Below are positions 23,244 through 32,700 of a stretch of 43,150 bases of DNA, piece by piece. Source of the stretch: Verrucomicrobiota bacterium (lineage in GTDB: Bacteria; Verrucomicrobiota; Verrucomicrobiia; Limisphaerales; J093); contig JAKQDD010000013.1 of NCBI GenBank assembly GCA_029556615.1, positions 1 through 43,150 of the forward strand. Direction: 5' to 3'. The translations under genes were made by a program, and so were the position numbers. Within the stretch, counting starts at the first letter, position 1, and the number at the start of each line of letters is the position of its first letter. Under the pieces are notes generated by a model. The model did not search any database. It was not told where the DNA came from and was given only the letters and a program-made list of their open reading frames with translations.

Positions 23244-25982
23244 ATGGATGAATGCATGAGGAGGCAGCCCAGAGTCCTCGACTTGTGGAATGTGGGGGCA
23301 ACAGGTCAAGTTTGGTCCCTGCGGTTCCAGGCCTTTCCTCCTTCCGTCGAGGACTCTCCATTAGCGAGGCGCGGAAGAGAGGGGGGGCAGGCAAAGCAGG
23401 GTCTTGATGTCCGCGGGGACTCGACTGAGTCTGGGGCGCGCCTCGCTAGGCCCTCCTCCGCTCCAACCAGAGCCCTCATCGTTCTGCTGGTTCTCGGGAT
23501 CGCCCTCGGGCTCGTCCCGGCCACCCGAGCCGCCAACCCCGCCGCCTTGCGCAACGCGATCCTCGATCTGACCGGGACGTTCGGCCCGCGATACCCCCGG
23601 GGGGGTGAATTCCTGCAGCGCCTTGCCGCGATCGAATCCCGCTCGGCCCGCCCGGACACCGCGGCCCTGGCCGACACCGACGACGCGCTCGCGGCGCTGG
23701 AACGGGAAGCGCTCCTCGCCAACCCGCTGCTGTGCGAGCACCCGATCCTCTTCGTGGTCCGGCGACAATACCGCCCCGACCATCACAACACGGCCACGTT
23801 CTTCCCGCCCGCCGCCCACGAACACAACGACGGCCAGTTCACCCCGGGCGGCGCTCTCAAAACCCTCGACCTCGCCCAAGGCGGCCGCGTGACCAGCCTC
23901 CTCGAGACCGCCGACGGTGTCGTCCGCGATCCCGAGGTGCACTTCGACGGACGCCGCATCGTCTTCGCTTTCCGGCGGAACGCGGCGGACAGCTATCACC
24001 TGTACGAGATCCAGGCCGACGGATCCGGGCTTCGGCAGCTGACGACTGCGCCGGATGTCGACGATTTCGACCCGCTCTATCTTCCCGACGATGCGATCGC
24101 GTTCTCCTCGACGCGGGAGCCCAAGTACTGCGCCTGCAACCGGCATCTCATGGCGAACCTCTATCGCATGGATGCCGACGGCGCCAACATCTGCCAGATC
24201 GGCAAGAGCACTCTCTTCGAGGGGCATGGCGTCCTCACCCCCGACGGCAGGATCCTCTACGACCGCTGGGAGTACGTGGACCGCAATTTCGGGGACGCCC
24301 AGGCGCTCTGGACCGTTCACCCGGACGGCACCAGCCACGCGATCTACTGGGGCAACAACACCGCAGCCCCAGGCGCAGTCATCGACGCCCGCATCGTCCC
24401 GGGCACCCACCGCGCGCTGTGCGTCTTTGGTTCCTGCCACGACCGCCCCTGGGGCGCCCTCGCGCTGGTCGATCCGGCGCTCGGCCTCGACGGACCCGAG
24501 CCCGTCCTCCGCACCTGGCCCGCCGATGCCCGGCAGCGCGTCCGGGCCAACGGCTGGGAGCTCTTCGACGCGTTCGCGTCCGTCTCCCCCAAGTACGAAG
24601 ACCCCTATCCTCTCAGTGCGACTTACTTCCTCTGCTCGCGCACCACCGGCGCCGGGGAGCAGATGGGCCTCTACCTGATCGATGTTTTCGGCAACGAACT
24701 GCTCGTCCACGCCGAGCCTCCCGGCTGCTTCGATCCCATGCCCCTCGCCCCCAGCCCTCGCCCGCCGGTGCTGCCGCCCGCCCGCGACTTCGAGAGCCGC
24801 ACCGGCACCTTCTACGTCCAGAACGTCTACGAGGGCACCCACATGACCGGCATCCCCCACGGCACCGTCCGATCCCTCCGGGTCGTCGAGTCCCCGGAGA
24901 AACGATTCTGGACCCGGCCCGCCTGGAACGGCCAGGGCCAGGAAGCTCCTGCCATGAACTGGCATGACTTCGGCAACAAGCGAATCCTCGGCACGGTCCC
25001 GGTCGAACCCGACGGCTCCGCCTATTTCAGCGTCCCCGCGGACACGTTCGTGTATTTCCAGCTCCTGGACGCGGACGGCCTGATGATCCAGTCGATGCGC
25101 AGCGGCACCATCGTCCAGCCAGGGGAACGCGCCGGCTGCGTCGGCTGCCATGAGGACCGCCGCACTACACCCCGCGTCGGCCGCACACCGCTGGCCTTGA
25201 ACCGCCCGCCGAGCGCCCTCGGCGGCTGGTACGGCCCCCCCAGGGAGTTCAGTTACCTGCGCGATGTCCAGCCGGTCTTCGACAAGCATTGCGTCGGCTG
25301 CCACGATTTCGGGCAGAAAGCGGCCGCCGTCCTCATCCTCGCCGGCGACCGCGATCTCGTCTTCAACACCTCCTACAACGAGCTCTGGCGAAAGAAACTC
25401 ATCCACGTGGTCGGTGCCGGACCGCCCGAAATCCAGGCTCCCTATGCCTGGGGCGCCCACGCGAGCCCGATCATCCGCGTCCTCCGCGATCGCTACCGCG
25501 ACCGTCTCTCCCCCGAGGAGCTCGACCGCGTTGTCACCTGGGTCGATCTCAACGCGCCCTATTACCCCACCTACGCCAGCGCTTACCCCGACCACCACGC
25601 TGGCCGCTGCCCGCTCACCCCGGCCCAGCTCGCCCAGCTCCAGAAGCTCACCGGGATCCCCCTCGCCGACCTCGCCAGCCATAACGGCAATCGCGGGCCC
25701 GCCGTCAGCTTCGACCGACCCGAGCTCAGCCCTTGCCTCGCCGTCTTCCCCAACCCCAACGACCCACGCGCCCTCGAAGCGCTCGACATCATCCGGGCCG
25801 GCCACGCCCAATTGGCACGTCAGCCCGAGGCCGATGCCGACGGCTTCCAGCCCTGCGAACGGGATGCCTGGCGCGAGGCCAAGTACCTCGCCCGACGCGA
25901 CGCCGAGCTGGCCCGACGCGACGCCATCCGCTCCGGCCGCAAACAGTACGATGCCAACCCCGGCCCCGCGGCGGGACCTTGA
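23244..25982 (+). CDS. HzsA-related secreted cytochrome-like protein
   Basis: This encodes 912 residues from ATG 23244; ATG 23256 is an alternative. The likely signal peptide (RALIVLLVLGIALGLVPATRA) lies only at about residues 72-95, and no ATG, GTG or TTG lies in frame just before it. The start is therefore uncertain, and the first ~70 residues come from repeat R1. A TolB-like beta-propeller region follows (DPEVHFDGRRIVFAFR, YEIQADGSGLRQLT, CACNRHLMANLYRMD). Two heme c motifs, CVGCH at Cys632 and Cys683, lie in the C-terminal half, the second after RDVQPVFDKH. This layout fits proteins named after the hydrazine synthase alpha subunit, common in Planctomycetes and Verrucomicrobia with no proven hydrazine role. 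Probably periplasmic, perhaps redox or sugar related. Confidence 0.8.
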   Translation: MDECMRRQPRVLDLWNVGATGQVWSLRFQAFPPSVEDSPLARRGREGGQAKQGLDVRGDSTESGARLARPSSAPTRALIVLLVLGIALGLVPATRAANPAALRNAILDLTGTFGPRYPRGGEFLQRLAAIESRSARPDTAALADTDDALAALEREALLANPLLCEHPILFVVRRQYRPDHHNTATFFPPAAHEHNDGQFTPGGALKTLDLAQGGRVTSLLETADGVVRDPEVHFDGRRIVFAFRRNAADSYHLYEIQADGSGLRQLTTAPDVDDFDPLYLPDDAIAFSSTREPKYCACNRHLMANLYRMDADGANICQIGKSTLFEGHGVLTPDGRILYDRWEYVDRNFGDAQALWTVHPDGTSHAIYWGNNTAAPGAVIDARIVPGTHRALCVFGSCHDRPWGALALVDPALGLDGPEPVLRTWPADARQRVRANGWELFDAFASVSPKYEDPYPLSATYFLCSRTTGAGEQMGLYLIDVFGNELLVHAEPPGCFDPMPLAPSPRPPVLPPARDFESRTGTFYVQNVYEGTHMTGIPHGTVRSLRVVESPEKRFWTRPAWNGQGQEAPAMNWHDFGNKRILGTVPVEPDGSAYFSVPADTFVYFQLLDADGLMIQSMRSGTIVQPGERAGCVGCHEDRRTTPRVGRTPLALNRPPSALGGWYGPPREFSYLRDVQPVFDKHCVGCHDFGQKAAAVLILAGDRDLVFNTSYNELWRKKLIHVVGAGPPEIQAPYAWGAHASPIIRVLRDRYRDRLSPEELDRVVTWVDLNAPYYPTYASAYPDHHAGRCPLTPAQLAQLQKLTGIPLADLASHNGNRGPAVSFDRPELSPCLAVFPNPNDPRALEALDIIRAGHAQLARQPEADADGFQPCERDAWREAKYLARRDAELARRDAIRSGRKQYDANPGPAAGP
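23271..23450 (+). repeat. Dispersed repeat R1, copy A (two hairpins)
   Basis: This copy is 180 bases and folds as two adjacent hairpins with perfect 12-bp stems. Hairpin 1 pairs agagtcctcgac (23271-23282) with gtcgaggactct (23346-23357). Hairpin 2 pairs tagcgaggcgcg (23362-23373) with cgcgcctcgcta (23437-23448). Copies B, C and D share the order and length. It overlaps the assumed N-terminus of the HzsA-related gene. Confidence 0.93.
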
Positions 25983-26151
25983 CCTGTGGAATGTGTGGTC
26001 AACAGATCAAGTTTGGCCCCTGCCGTTCCAGGCCTCCCCACCTTCCATCGAGGACTCTCCATTAGCGAGGCGCGGAAGAGACGATGGGCAGGCACAGCAG
26101 GGTCTTCATGAGTCTGAGGACTCCACTGGGTCTCAGGCGCGCCTCGCCCTC
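25972..26151 (+). repeat. Dispersed repeat R1, copy B
   Basis: Aligned to copy A from gtggaat (25986) to cgcgcctcgc. The first stem is decayed at its 5' end, where it overlaps the last codons and the stop TGA (25980-25982) of the HzsA-related gene. The middle, cgaggactctccattagcga, is intact. It has the same orientation as copy A, so the two copies bracket the gene as direct repeats. Confidence 0.88.
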
Positions 26152-26220
26152 GATCCCTCCCCCCGCTCAGAGGATCGCGGGGGAGAGGGAAGAGCCGGCG
26201 CGCGGACTTCGTCAGGTCTG

Positions 26221-26240
26221 AGGGTCTGCCTGCAGACCCT
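26221..26240. promoter_or_regulatory. 20-bp palindrome upstream of the carA promoter
   Basis: agggtctgc-ct-gcagaccct is a perfect 9-bp inverted repeat, 13 bases before the candidate -35 box at 26254. It could be an operator for carA. It could also act as a hairpin ending transcription from the HzsA-related gene, but no T-run follows. Confidence 0.45.
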
Positions 26241-26253
26241 GCGCCCGGCGACT

Positions 26254-26281
26254 TTGACAACGGCGGCCGATGGGCTAGCAT
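26254..26281 (+). promoter_or_regulatory. Candidate sigma-70 promoter of carA
   Basis: ttgaca (26254-26259), 16 bases, then tagcat (26276-26281). The -35 is a full consensus match and the -10 matches at 4 of 6. It lies about 25 bases before the first carA ATG, which leaves a very short leader. Confidence 0.5.
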
Positions 26282-26305
26282 CCGCGCGCCCGTTGACCAA
26301 GAATG

Positions 26306-27466
26306 ATGAACGCAATCCTGGCTCTCGAAGACGGCAGCGTCTACTCCGGCCAGGCGTTTGGCGCCCGTGCCACCGCCTGCGGCGAGGTCTGCTTCAATAC
26401 CTCGATGACCGGCTACCAGGAGATCCTCACGGATCCCTCGTACAAGGCGCAAATCGTCACGATGACCTGCCCCCACATTGGGAACTACGGCGTCAACCGC
26501 CAGGATGTCGAGTCGTGGCAACCGCACGTCGCCGGCTTCGTCGTCCGCGAGCTCTCCCCCGTCGTCAGCAGCTGGCGCGCCGATGGCTCTCTCGCCGCTT
26601 ACCTCGAACAACACGGTATCCCCGGTATCCAGGGCATCGACACCCGCGCCCTGACCCGGAAGCTCCGAACCCGCGGCGCTCTCAACGGGTTGATCTCCAC
26701 CGAGGGCCTCAGCCCCGAGGATGCCGTCGCGCGCGCGCGATCCTGGCCTGGCCTTGTCGGTTTCGACTACGTGCAGGAAGTCACCCACGCCGCCGCCTTC
26801 GACTGGGATGACACCGGTCACGCCAGCGCCGAGTTCCGTTTGATCCAGGGATCGGCCGCCGGCGACCCGCGCGAGTGCCGCGCCCCGCTCCCCGCCGCCG
26901 AAATCCCGATCGTCGCCTACGATTTCGGGATGAAATACAACATCCTGCGCCGGCTCCGGCAACACGGCTTCCGCATCCGGGTCGTGCCCGCCTCGACCCC
27001 CGCGGACGACGTCCTGCGCCACCGGCCTGCCGGCGTCTTCCTGTCCAACGGCCCCGGCGACCCCGCCGCGCTCGGCTACGCGGTGGATGCGGTCCGCACG
27101 CTCGTCGCCACCGGCGTCCCCGTGTTCGGGATCTGCCTCGGCCACCAGATCCTTGGCCTTGCCCTCGGCGGCACGACCTTCAAGCTCAAGTTCGGCCACC
27201 GCGGCGCCAATCAACCGGTCAAAGACCTCGAGACCGGCCGCGTCGAAATCACCTCCCAAAACCACGGGTTCGCCGTCGACCCGACCTCGCTGCCGGCGGA
27301 AGTCGCCGTCAACCGCATCAATCTCAACGACCAGACGGTCGAGGGTCTCCGGCACCGCACCCGCCCCGTGTTCTGCGTGCAATACCACCCCGAAGCGTCG
27401 CCGGGACCACACGACAGCGCCTCCCTTTTCGCCGAGTTCAGAACTCTGATCGAGCGCCACGGGTGA
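26306..27466 (+). CDS. carA: Carbamoyl-phosphate synthase small subunit (glutamine amidotransferase)
   Basis: This encodes 386 residues. Two ATGs adjoin (26303 and 26306); either may be used. The protein removes ammonia from glutamine and passes it to CarB for carbamoyl phosphate, the precursor of pyrimidines and arginine. The N-terminal domain shows the family block [17 protein letters not shown] and HIGNYGVN. The class I amidotransferase half has [15 protein letters not shown] with nucleophile Cys277, and [10 protein letters not shown] with His361 and Glu363. The length is normal and the triad complete. carB is not adjacent, so the two subunits are encoded apart. A promoter candidate and a palindrome lie just upstream. 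Confidence 0.97.
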   Translation: MNAILALEDGSVYSGQAFGARATACGEVCFNTSMTGYQEILTDPSYKAQIVTMTCPHIGNYGVNRQDVESWQPHVAGFVVRELSPVVSSWRADGSLAAYLEQHGIPGIQGIDTRALTRKLRTRGALNGLISTEGLSPEDAVARARSWPGLVGFDYVQEVTHAAAFDWDDTGHASAEFRLIQGSAAGDPRECRAPLPAAEIPIVAYDFGMKYNILRRLRQHGFRIRVVPASTPADDVLRHRPAGVFLSNGPGDPAALGYAVDAVRTLVATGVPVFGICLGHQILGLALGGTTFKLKFGHRGANQPVKDLETGRVEITSQNHGFAVDPTSLPAEVAVNRINLNDQTVEGLRHRTRPVFCVQYHPEASPGPHDSASLFAEFRTLIERHG

Positions 27467-27499
27467 AGTGCATCGAGGATCGGGGCCGCCAGAAACCGT

Positions 27500-27527
27500 T
27501 TGACTTCAAGGGACTTGTCGGAATAAT
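27500..27527 (+). promoter_or_regulatory. Candidate promoter of the FHA-domain gene
   Basis: ttgact (27500-27505), 16 bases, then aataat (27522-27527), 20 bases before the ATG at 27547. Both boxes are near consensus. The short 80-base gap after carA could also allow read-through. Confidence 0.4.
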
Positions 27528-27546
27528 CCTCGCGTCGTTCCGACCT

Positions 27547-28041
27547 ATGGCCAAGCTTGTTGTCCTCACCGAAGGATTCGTCGGCACCAGTTGCGAACTG
27601 AAAGCCGAACGAACAACGGTGGGTCGTGTCGAGGACAATACGTTCCAGATCGCCGAGCCTTCCGTCTCGAGCCATCACTGCGAAATCCTGCTCCGCGGCG
27701 CCGACGTCGTGGTCAAAGACCTCAACTCGACCAACGGCACCTACGTCAACGGCCAGCCCACCACCGAGGCGGTCCTTAAACCCGGACAAATCCTCCGCCT
27801 CGGCAAGATCGAGATCCGATTCGAGGACGAAACAGCCGCTCCCCCGAAGAAGCAGGATCACGCGGCGCCACCCCCGGGCGGGGTCAAACTCACCGAGCTC
27901 GAACAGGGCGGCAGGCCCGTTGGTTCGCCTTTCGCCAAAAAGAGCAACAAGGCGAACAAGATCTTCATCTACGTCGGCATCGGCTTGGGCCTGGTGATCG
28001 TCGCTTTCATCGTGATCTCCCTCACCAAGCTGACCCAGTAG
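27547..28041 (+). CDS. FHA-domain protein with C-terminal membrane helix
   Basis: This encodes 164 residues. ATG 27547 is chosen because the FHA fold begins immediately; the frame stays open far upstream inside carA, which is overlap only. The FHA domain (about 1-95) keeps TVGRVEDN, SVSSHHCEI and LNSTNGTYVNG, the residues that bind phosphothreonine peptides. A charged, proline-containing linker (about 97-135) leads to one membrane helix at the C-terminus (IFIYVGIGLGLVIVAFIVIS), so the FHA domain should face the cytoplasm. Such proteins tether phosphorylated partners to the membrane. No Ser/Thr kinase is encoded nearby, so the partner is unknown. Confidence 0.9.
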   Translation: MAKLVVLTEGFVGTSCELKAERTTVGRVEDNTFQIAEPSVSSHHCEILLRGADVVVKDLNSTNGTYVNGQPTTEAVLKPGQILRLGKIEIRFEDETAAPPKKQDHAAPPPGGVKLTELEQGGRPVGSPFAKKSNKANKIFIYVGIGLGLVIVAFIVISLTKLTQ

Positions 28042-28062
28042 GAGAAAAAGAGTCGGTCCCGG

Positions 28063-29103
28063 TCAGATCCCGCCCTCCCGCAGCCAACCCGCCAGTGCCG
28101 TGGCCGCGTAGGTGATCACCAGATCCGCCCCGGCCCGGCGCACGGCCAGCAACGTCTCGATCGTCACCGCCTTCTCATCCAGCCAGCCCCGCTGGCCCGC
28201 CGCCCGAATCATCGAGTACTCCCCGCTCACCGCGTACGCCGCCGTCGGGTACCCGAACTCCGCCTTCACCCGGTAAAGCACGTCCAAATACGCCAGCGCC
28301 GGCTTCACCATCACCAGATCCGCCCCCTCCCGGATGTCCAGCGCCACCTCGCGCATCGCCTCCTCCACGTTCGCCGGGTTCATCTGGTAGCTCCGCCGAT
28401 CCCCAAACCGCGGCGCCGATTCCGCCGCTTCCCGAAACGGACCGTAAAACGCAGATGCGAACTTGGCCGCATACGACAGGATGGGGGTCTCGACGTGACC
28501 CGCCGCGTCCAGGGCCGACCGGATCGCGCCCACCCGGCCATCCATCATGTCGCTCGGCGCCACCAGATCCGCCCCCGCCTCCGCGTGGCTGACGGCAGCC
28601 CGCGCCAGCAACCGCAGCGTCGGATCGTTCAAAACCCGCCCCGCCGCCCGCCCCGGCCCGCCCACGATCCCGCAGTGCCCGTGGCTCATGTACTCGCACA
28701 GGCAAACGTCCGTGATCACCACCAGCTCCGGCAACTCCCGCTTCAACTGACGCACCGCCTCCTGGACAACCCCACGAGGCGAATACGCGCCGGACGCCTT
28801 CTCGTCTTTCTTCTCGGGTATCCCGAACAACAACACCGCCGGCACCCCGGCGGCGAAAGCGCCCGTTGCCTCCCGAAGCAGCTCGTCCACGGACAACTGA
28901 AACACCCCCGGCATCGAGCCGATCGGCCGGCGCACCTTCCGCCCCGCACGCACGAACAAGGGCAGCACCAACCGCTGGACTTCCAGCCGCGTCTCCTGCA
29001 CCAGCCGCCGCAGCGCCGCAGACTGCCGCAGCCGCCGCGGCCGGTAGGTCGGATATTCCCCCAGCGAGGCGCGCCCCAGACCCGACGAAGTCCCCAGGCT
29101 CAT
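28063..29103 (-). CDS. hemB: Delta-aminolevulinic acid dehydratase (porphobilinogen synthase)
   Basis: This encodes 346 residues. ATG 29103 follows aaggaggt by a few bases, the clearest ribosome site in the window; the frame is open for 32 more codons upstream. The enzyme joins two 5-aminolevulinate molecules into porphobilinogen for heme. The Schiff-base lysines are Lys214 (LSYAAKFASAFYGPF) and Lys267 (VMVKPALAYLD). Cys134, Cys136 and Cys144 in CLCEYMSHGHC mark the zinc-type active site. The first ~16 codons and the ribosome site lie inside repeat R1 copy C, so the repeat has become part of this gene. It converges with the FHA gene, 21 bases apart, with no visible terminator between. Confidence 0.97.
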   Translation of the reverse strand: MSLGTSSGLGRASLGEYPTYRPRRLRQSAALRRLVQETRLEVQRLVLPLFVRAGRKVRRPIGSMPGVFQLSVDELLREATGAFAAGVPAVLLFGIPEKKDEKASGAYSPRGVVQEAVRQLKRELPELVVITDVCLCEYMSHGHCGIVGGPGRAAGRVLNDPTLRLLARAAVSHAEAGADLVAPSDMMDGRVGAIRSALDAAGHVETPILSYAAKFASAFYGPFREAAESAPRFGDRRSYQMNPANVEEAMREVALDIREGADLVMVKPALAYLDVLYRVKAEFGYPTAAYAVSGEYSMIRAAGQRGWLDEKAVTIETLLAVRRAGADLVITYAATALAGWLREGGI

Positions 29104-29241
29104 GAACACCTCCTTGCCCCCCCTGGACCCTTTAACCCGCGCCTCGCTGTCATAGAGTCCTCGACGGATGGAGGGGACGCCTGCAACCGAAGGGGCCAAG
29201 ACATCACCTGGTGGCCGCGAGTCCTACAAGTCGAGGACTCT
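29061..29241 (-). repeat. Dispersed repeat R1, copy C
   Basis: This is the reverse-strand copy, 181 bases. agagtcctcgac (from 29241) pairs with gtcgaggactct, and agcgaggcgcg pairs with cgcgcctcgct. The segment that reads cagggtcttcatgag in copy B reads aaggaggtgttcatgag here and provides the hemB ribosome site and start codon. Confidence 0.9.
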
Positions 29242-29445
29242 GGAGTAGACCTGTCCATGGCCGCATTCTGCCCCCCGCCAAGCCCGCCGCAAGGGCGAAA
29301 ACAACCCGAACACGCACGCTGCGCTCCCCACGCTTTGAGGCCGGATTAGCAGGATTGACAGGATGGGGGCAACTCTGTCCCCCTATCCTCTCGGTCCATC
29401 CCGTCCATCCCGTCTTCCCCGACCGGGCAGGCAACGGACCGGGAA

Positions 29446-29469
29446 GCGACTATTAGCCTGTCACCCTGT
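29446..29469 (+). repeat. 24-nt repeat, copy 1
   Basis: gcgactattagcctgtcacc followed by ctgt. It matches 34677-34700 at 23 of 24 bases. Each copy lies upstream of a gene for a probable secreted protein (here 233 bases before 29702). Confidence 0.8.
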
Positions 29470-29495
29470 TCCACCCCCCTCTGGTACTTTCAGAG

Positions 29496-29616
29496 CCTGC
29501 CCCCAGGGCGGGCCACCCCGGAGCCGACACCGCAACGCGCCGTTCGAGGCCAGAACCCACCAGCAGCCGACGGAGAACGTTCGCGCCACACGCGTCAGGC
29601 GAGGATCCGGGTATGC
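29496..29616 (+). repeat. Dispersed repeat E, copy 2
   Basis: This matches the minus strand of 258-424 in block order (gcccccagggcgggc, ccccggagccgacaccgc, agaacccaccag, acgttcg, aggcgaggatccgggt). It is shorter than copy 1 by about 45 bases between the first two blocks. Confidence 0.7.
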
Positions 29617-29701
29617 CATTTCGGCTTGTGCCGCCCCTCGTATTGCGTCAGGCTTTGCCCACACACAGAAACCCAAATCAAGTAATCGGAGAAAACCAGC
29701 T

Positions 29702-32700
29702 ATGAAGAGGACGTTGTTGGCTCTCATGTGCGCGTACGGGCTCACGACCGTGACGTACGCGGATCTCGTCGGTCATTGGCGGATGGGGGAGGGTGCAACC
29801 TGGGATGGCTACCAGTGGCTTGTTCCCGATCTGCAGCCGGATCCTGCGGACGGGACGTCCATCGGCCTGATCGACACCGACCGCGTCGACGGCCTGACGT
29901 TGCTCGGGGAAACCGCGCCGCACTACGGTCTGAACCTGCACGATGGCGCCTACATCTCGATCGGTAATCCGGCGAAACTGGACATCACCGGCGACCTGAC
30001 GGTGACCGCCTGGGTCAAACCGTCCTCGCTCACGGGGTTCGGCCCGATCATCGGCAAGGGCGATTACCAGTACATGCTGCGCCGGGGCGATTCCTCCTTC
30101 CATTTCTTCACGTACGACGGCGGATGGCACCAGGTGAATGCCGACGTCGGCGCGGTGATCGGCGAATGGTACTTCGTCGCCGGCCGCGTCAACACCGCCA
30201 CCACCACGGTCTCCATCTGGGTGAACGCCACCGGGTACGGAACCGCCACCGGCGGGATCACCTCGGATGCTGCGGCGGTGGAAATCGGCCGCAACTCGAG
30301 CGTGACCGACCGCCTCTTCAACGGCGTCATCGACGATGTCCGGGTCTACAATCACGCATTGACCGATGCTGAGCTCCTCGCGCTCTACTACAGCCGGGCG
30401 ATTCTCCAGCAACCGGTTGTCACCCCGGCCACCACGGTGTTCGAGGGCGAGGCCGTGACCATGACCGTCGTCGCCTCGGGCAGCGCCCCCACCTACCAAT
30501 GGTTCAAGGGCACCACTCCTCTCCCCGGCCAGACGGCAGCCACCCTGAGCATCGCGTCCGCAACCCTCGGCGACACTGGCACTTACTACGTCGAGGTCAC
30601 CAATGAGGCCGGCACTGCGACCAGCGACACCGTCGCGCTCACCGTCCAGGCCGCCTCGGCCCCGGTCATCACCCAGGACCCCGTCGGCTGCACCCGCTAC
30701 GTGGGCGGCTACTGCACATTCACCGCGACTGCCCAGGGCACACCGCCCCTCACCTACCAGTGGAAGAAGGACGGCACCGTCATCGCCGGCCAGACCAGCC
30801 CGAGCCTCGCCCTGACCGATATCACCTCGGCAGACGCCGGCACCTACGTGCTCGAAGTCTCGAACCAGTTCGGCACCAAGGCCAGCGCCGGCGCGCTCCT
30901 CAAGATCCTCGTGCCCACGGCGGGCAGCTTCGCGGAACGCGTCATCGCCCACAATCCGGTCGCTTACTGGCGCCTCAATGAAACCGAGGGAACAACCGCC
31001 TTCGACTACGTGGGCGGCTATGACGGCACCCACACGCCGGGGGTCCTCCTCGGCAACCCGGGGCCGCAGCCCACGGACTTCCCCGGCCTCGAAACGAGCA
31101 ACGCTTGCGCCGCCTACGACGACCAGCAGCAGGCCGGCACCGAGATCGCGGCCAGCCTCATGAACAACCGCGCCGCGTTCACCATGATCGGCTGGATCAA
31201 GATGCCCAGCATCCCCAATGGACGCTTTGCCTTGTTCGGCCAGAATGACGTCGCCGAGTTCGGTTTCCACGGCGCCGTGCTGGGCATCTGGACCCCGGGA
31301 GGCGGCTTCGCATCGTTCGATCCGCTCGTCAACATCGTCCTGGACGAGTGGATGATGATCGCCGCCACCGGCGATGGCTCGGTCCTCAATCTCTACCTCA
31401 ACGGCGATCTCCTCGCCAGCGTGGCGGGCGTCACTTCCAACTACGGTGAATCGACCGATCCGTTCCGGATCGGCTTCGCCACCCTGGACTCGACCGGCAA
31501 CTACCTGTGGGGCGACATCGACGAGGTGGCCCTGTTCGACCACGCGCTCAGCCAGAATGACCTCAATGCCCTGTACGCCATCGCCGGCGGCGTCGTGCCC
31601 CCCAAGATCACATCGGCACCGACCGACATCGAGGCCTACCCCGGCACCGACATCCAAATGAGCGTCCAGGCCACAGGCACCCTGCCGCTCGAATACCAAT
31701 GGTACAAGAATAACGTGCCCCTCGCCGACGGCGGCAACATCACCGGCGCCAAGACCGCCCAGCTCTGGATCGCCGGCGTCAGCGCCACCGACGAGGCGCA
31801 GTATAAGGTCACCGTCTCCAACCCTGCGGGCCCGGTCAGCAGCGACCCCGTGACCCTCAAGCAGGTCACCCCGCGGGCCGGGAGCTACGAGGAGATGGTC
31901 GTGGGCCTTAACCCCGTCGCGTACTGGTCCCTGAATGAAGCGGCCGGCAGCACGCTCGCCTTCGACCGCGTCTCCGGCTACAACGCCCTGCACGACTACT
32001 ACGCCTACGCCGGCGAAGTCGGTCCGCAACCGCCCCTGTTGCCGGGCATGGAAACCGACAACCTCTGCACCCGCTACGACGGCGACCAGGATTCCGAGAC
32101 CACCACCGCCGCGAGCCTGATGAGCAAGCGGGCCGCCTTCACCATCGCCGGCTGGGTCTATCCCGAGACCATGCCGCAGATCACCATCACCGGCGCGAGC
32201 GACCGCGTAGGCTTGTTCGGCCAGAACGACGTCGCCGAGTTCGGGTTCCACGGCCAGAACAACCTCGGCATCTGGAGCCCAACGGGCGGGTACGTGGCGA
32301 TCAATGTCGCCGAACTGATGTTCCCCAACGAGTGGTACTTCATCGTGGCCACCGGCGACGGGTTCGGCATGAAGCTCTATCTGAACGGCAAGATCGTCGC
32401 CAGCGGCGGCAACGCCGCCGTCGACTACGGCACCTCGGGTTACCCCTTCCGCATCGGCTACGGCGTGCTCGATACCGGCAGCAACTGGTTCGACGGGTCC
32501 ATCGATGAAGTGGCCGTCTGGGACCGGGCGCTCACACCCTCCGAAGTGGTCACGCTCTACGAAAAGGGCACCGCGGTCCACGAACCGCCCATCGTGGTCG
32601 TCCAACCCGCGAGCGGCACCCTCTTCGAGGGACGCACCGCCACGCTGAGCGTCGTCGAGGCAGGGGCCCTGCCCATGTCCTACCAGTGGCGCAAAGGCGG

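Larger units (their letters stand above)
29242..29701. other. Repeat-filled intergenic stretch upstream of the LamG/Ig gene
   Basis: No gene is seen. It contains a ggattagcaggattgacagg segment near 29343, a short direct repeat (gtccatccc twice near 29395-29412), a 24-nt repeat (29446-29469) and repeat E copy 2 (29496-29616). The promoter of the gene at 29702 must lie here or further upstream but no box pair stands out. Confidence 0.6.

Noticed and set aside
23244..25982. Evidence for anammox (hydrazine synthase)
   Set aside because: Only the domain layout resembles HzsA. No HzsB/C-like genes are present and such proteins are widespread in non-anammox bacteria.
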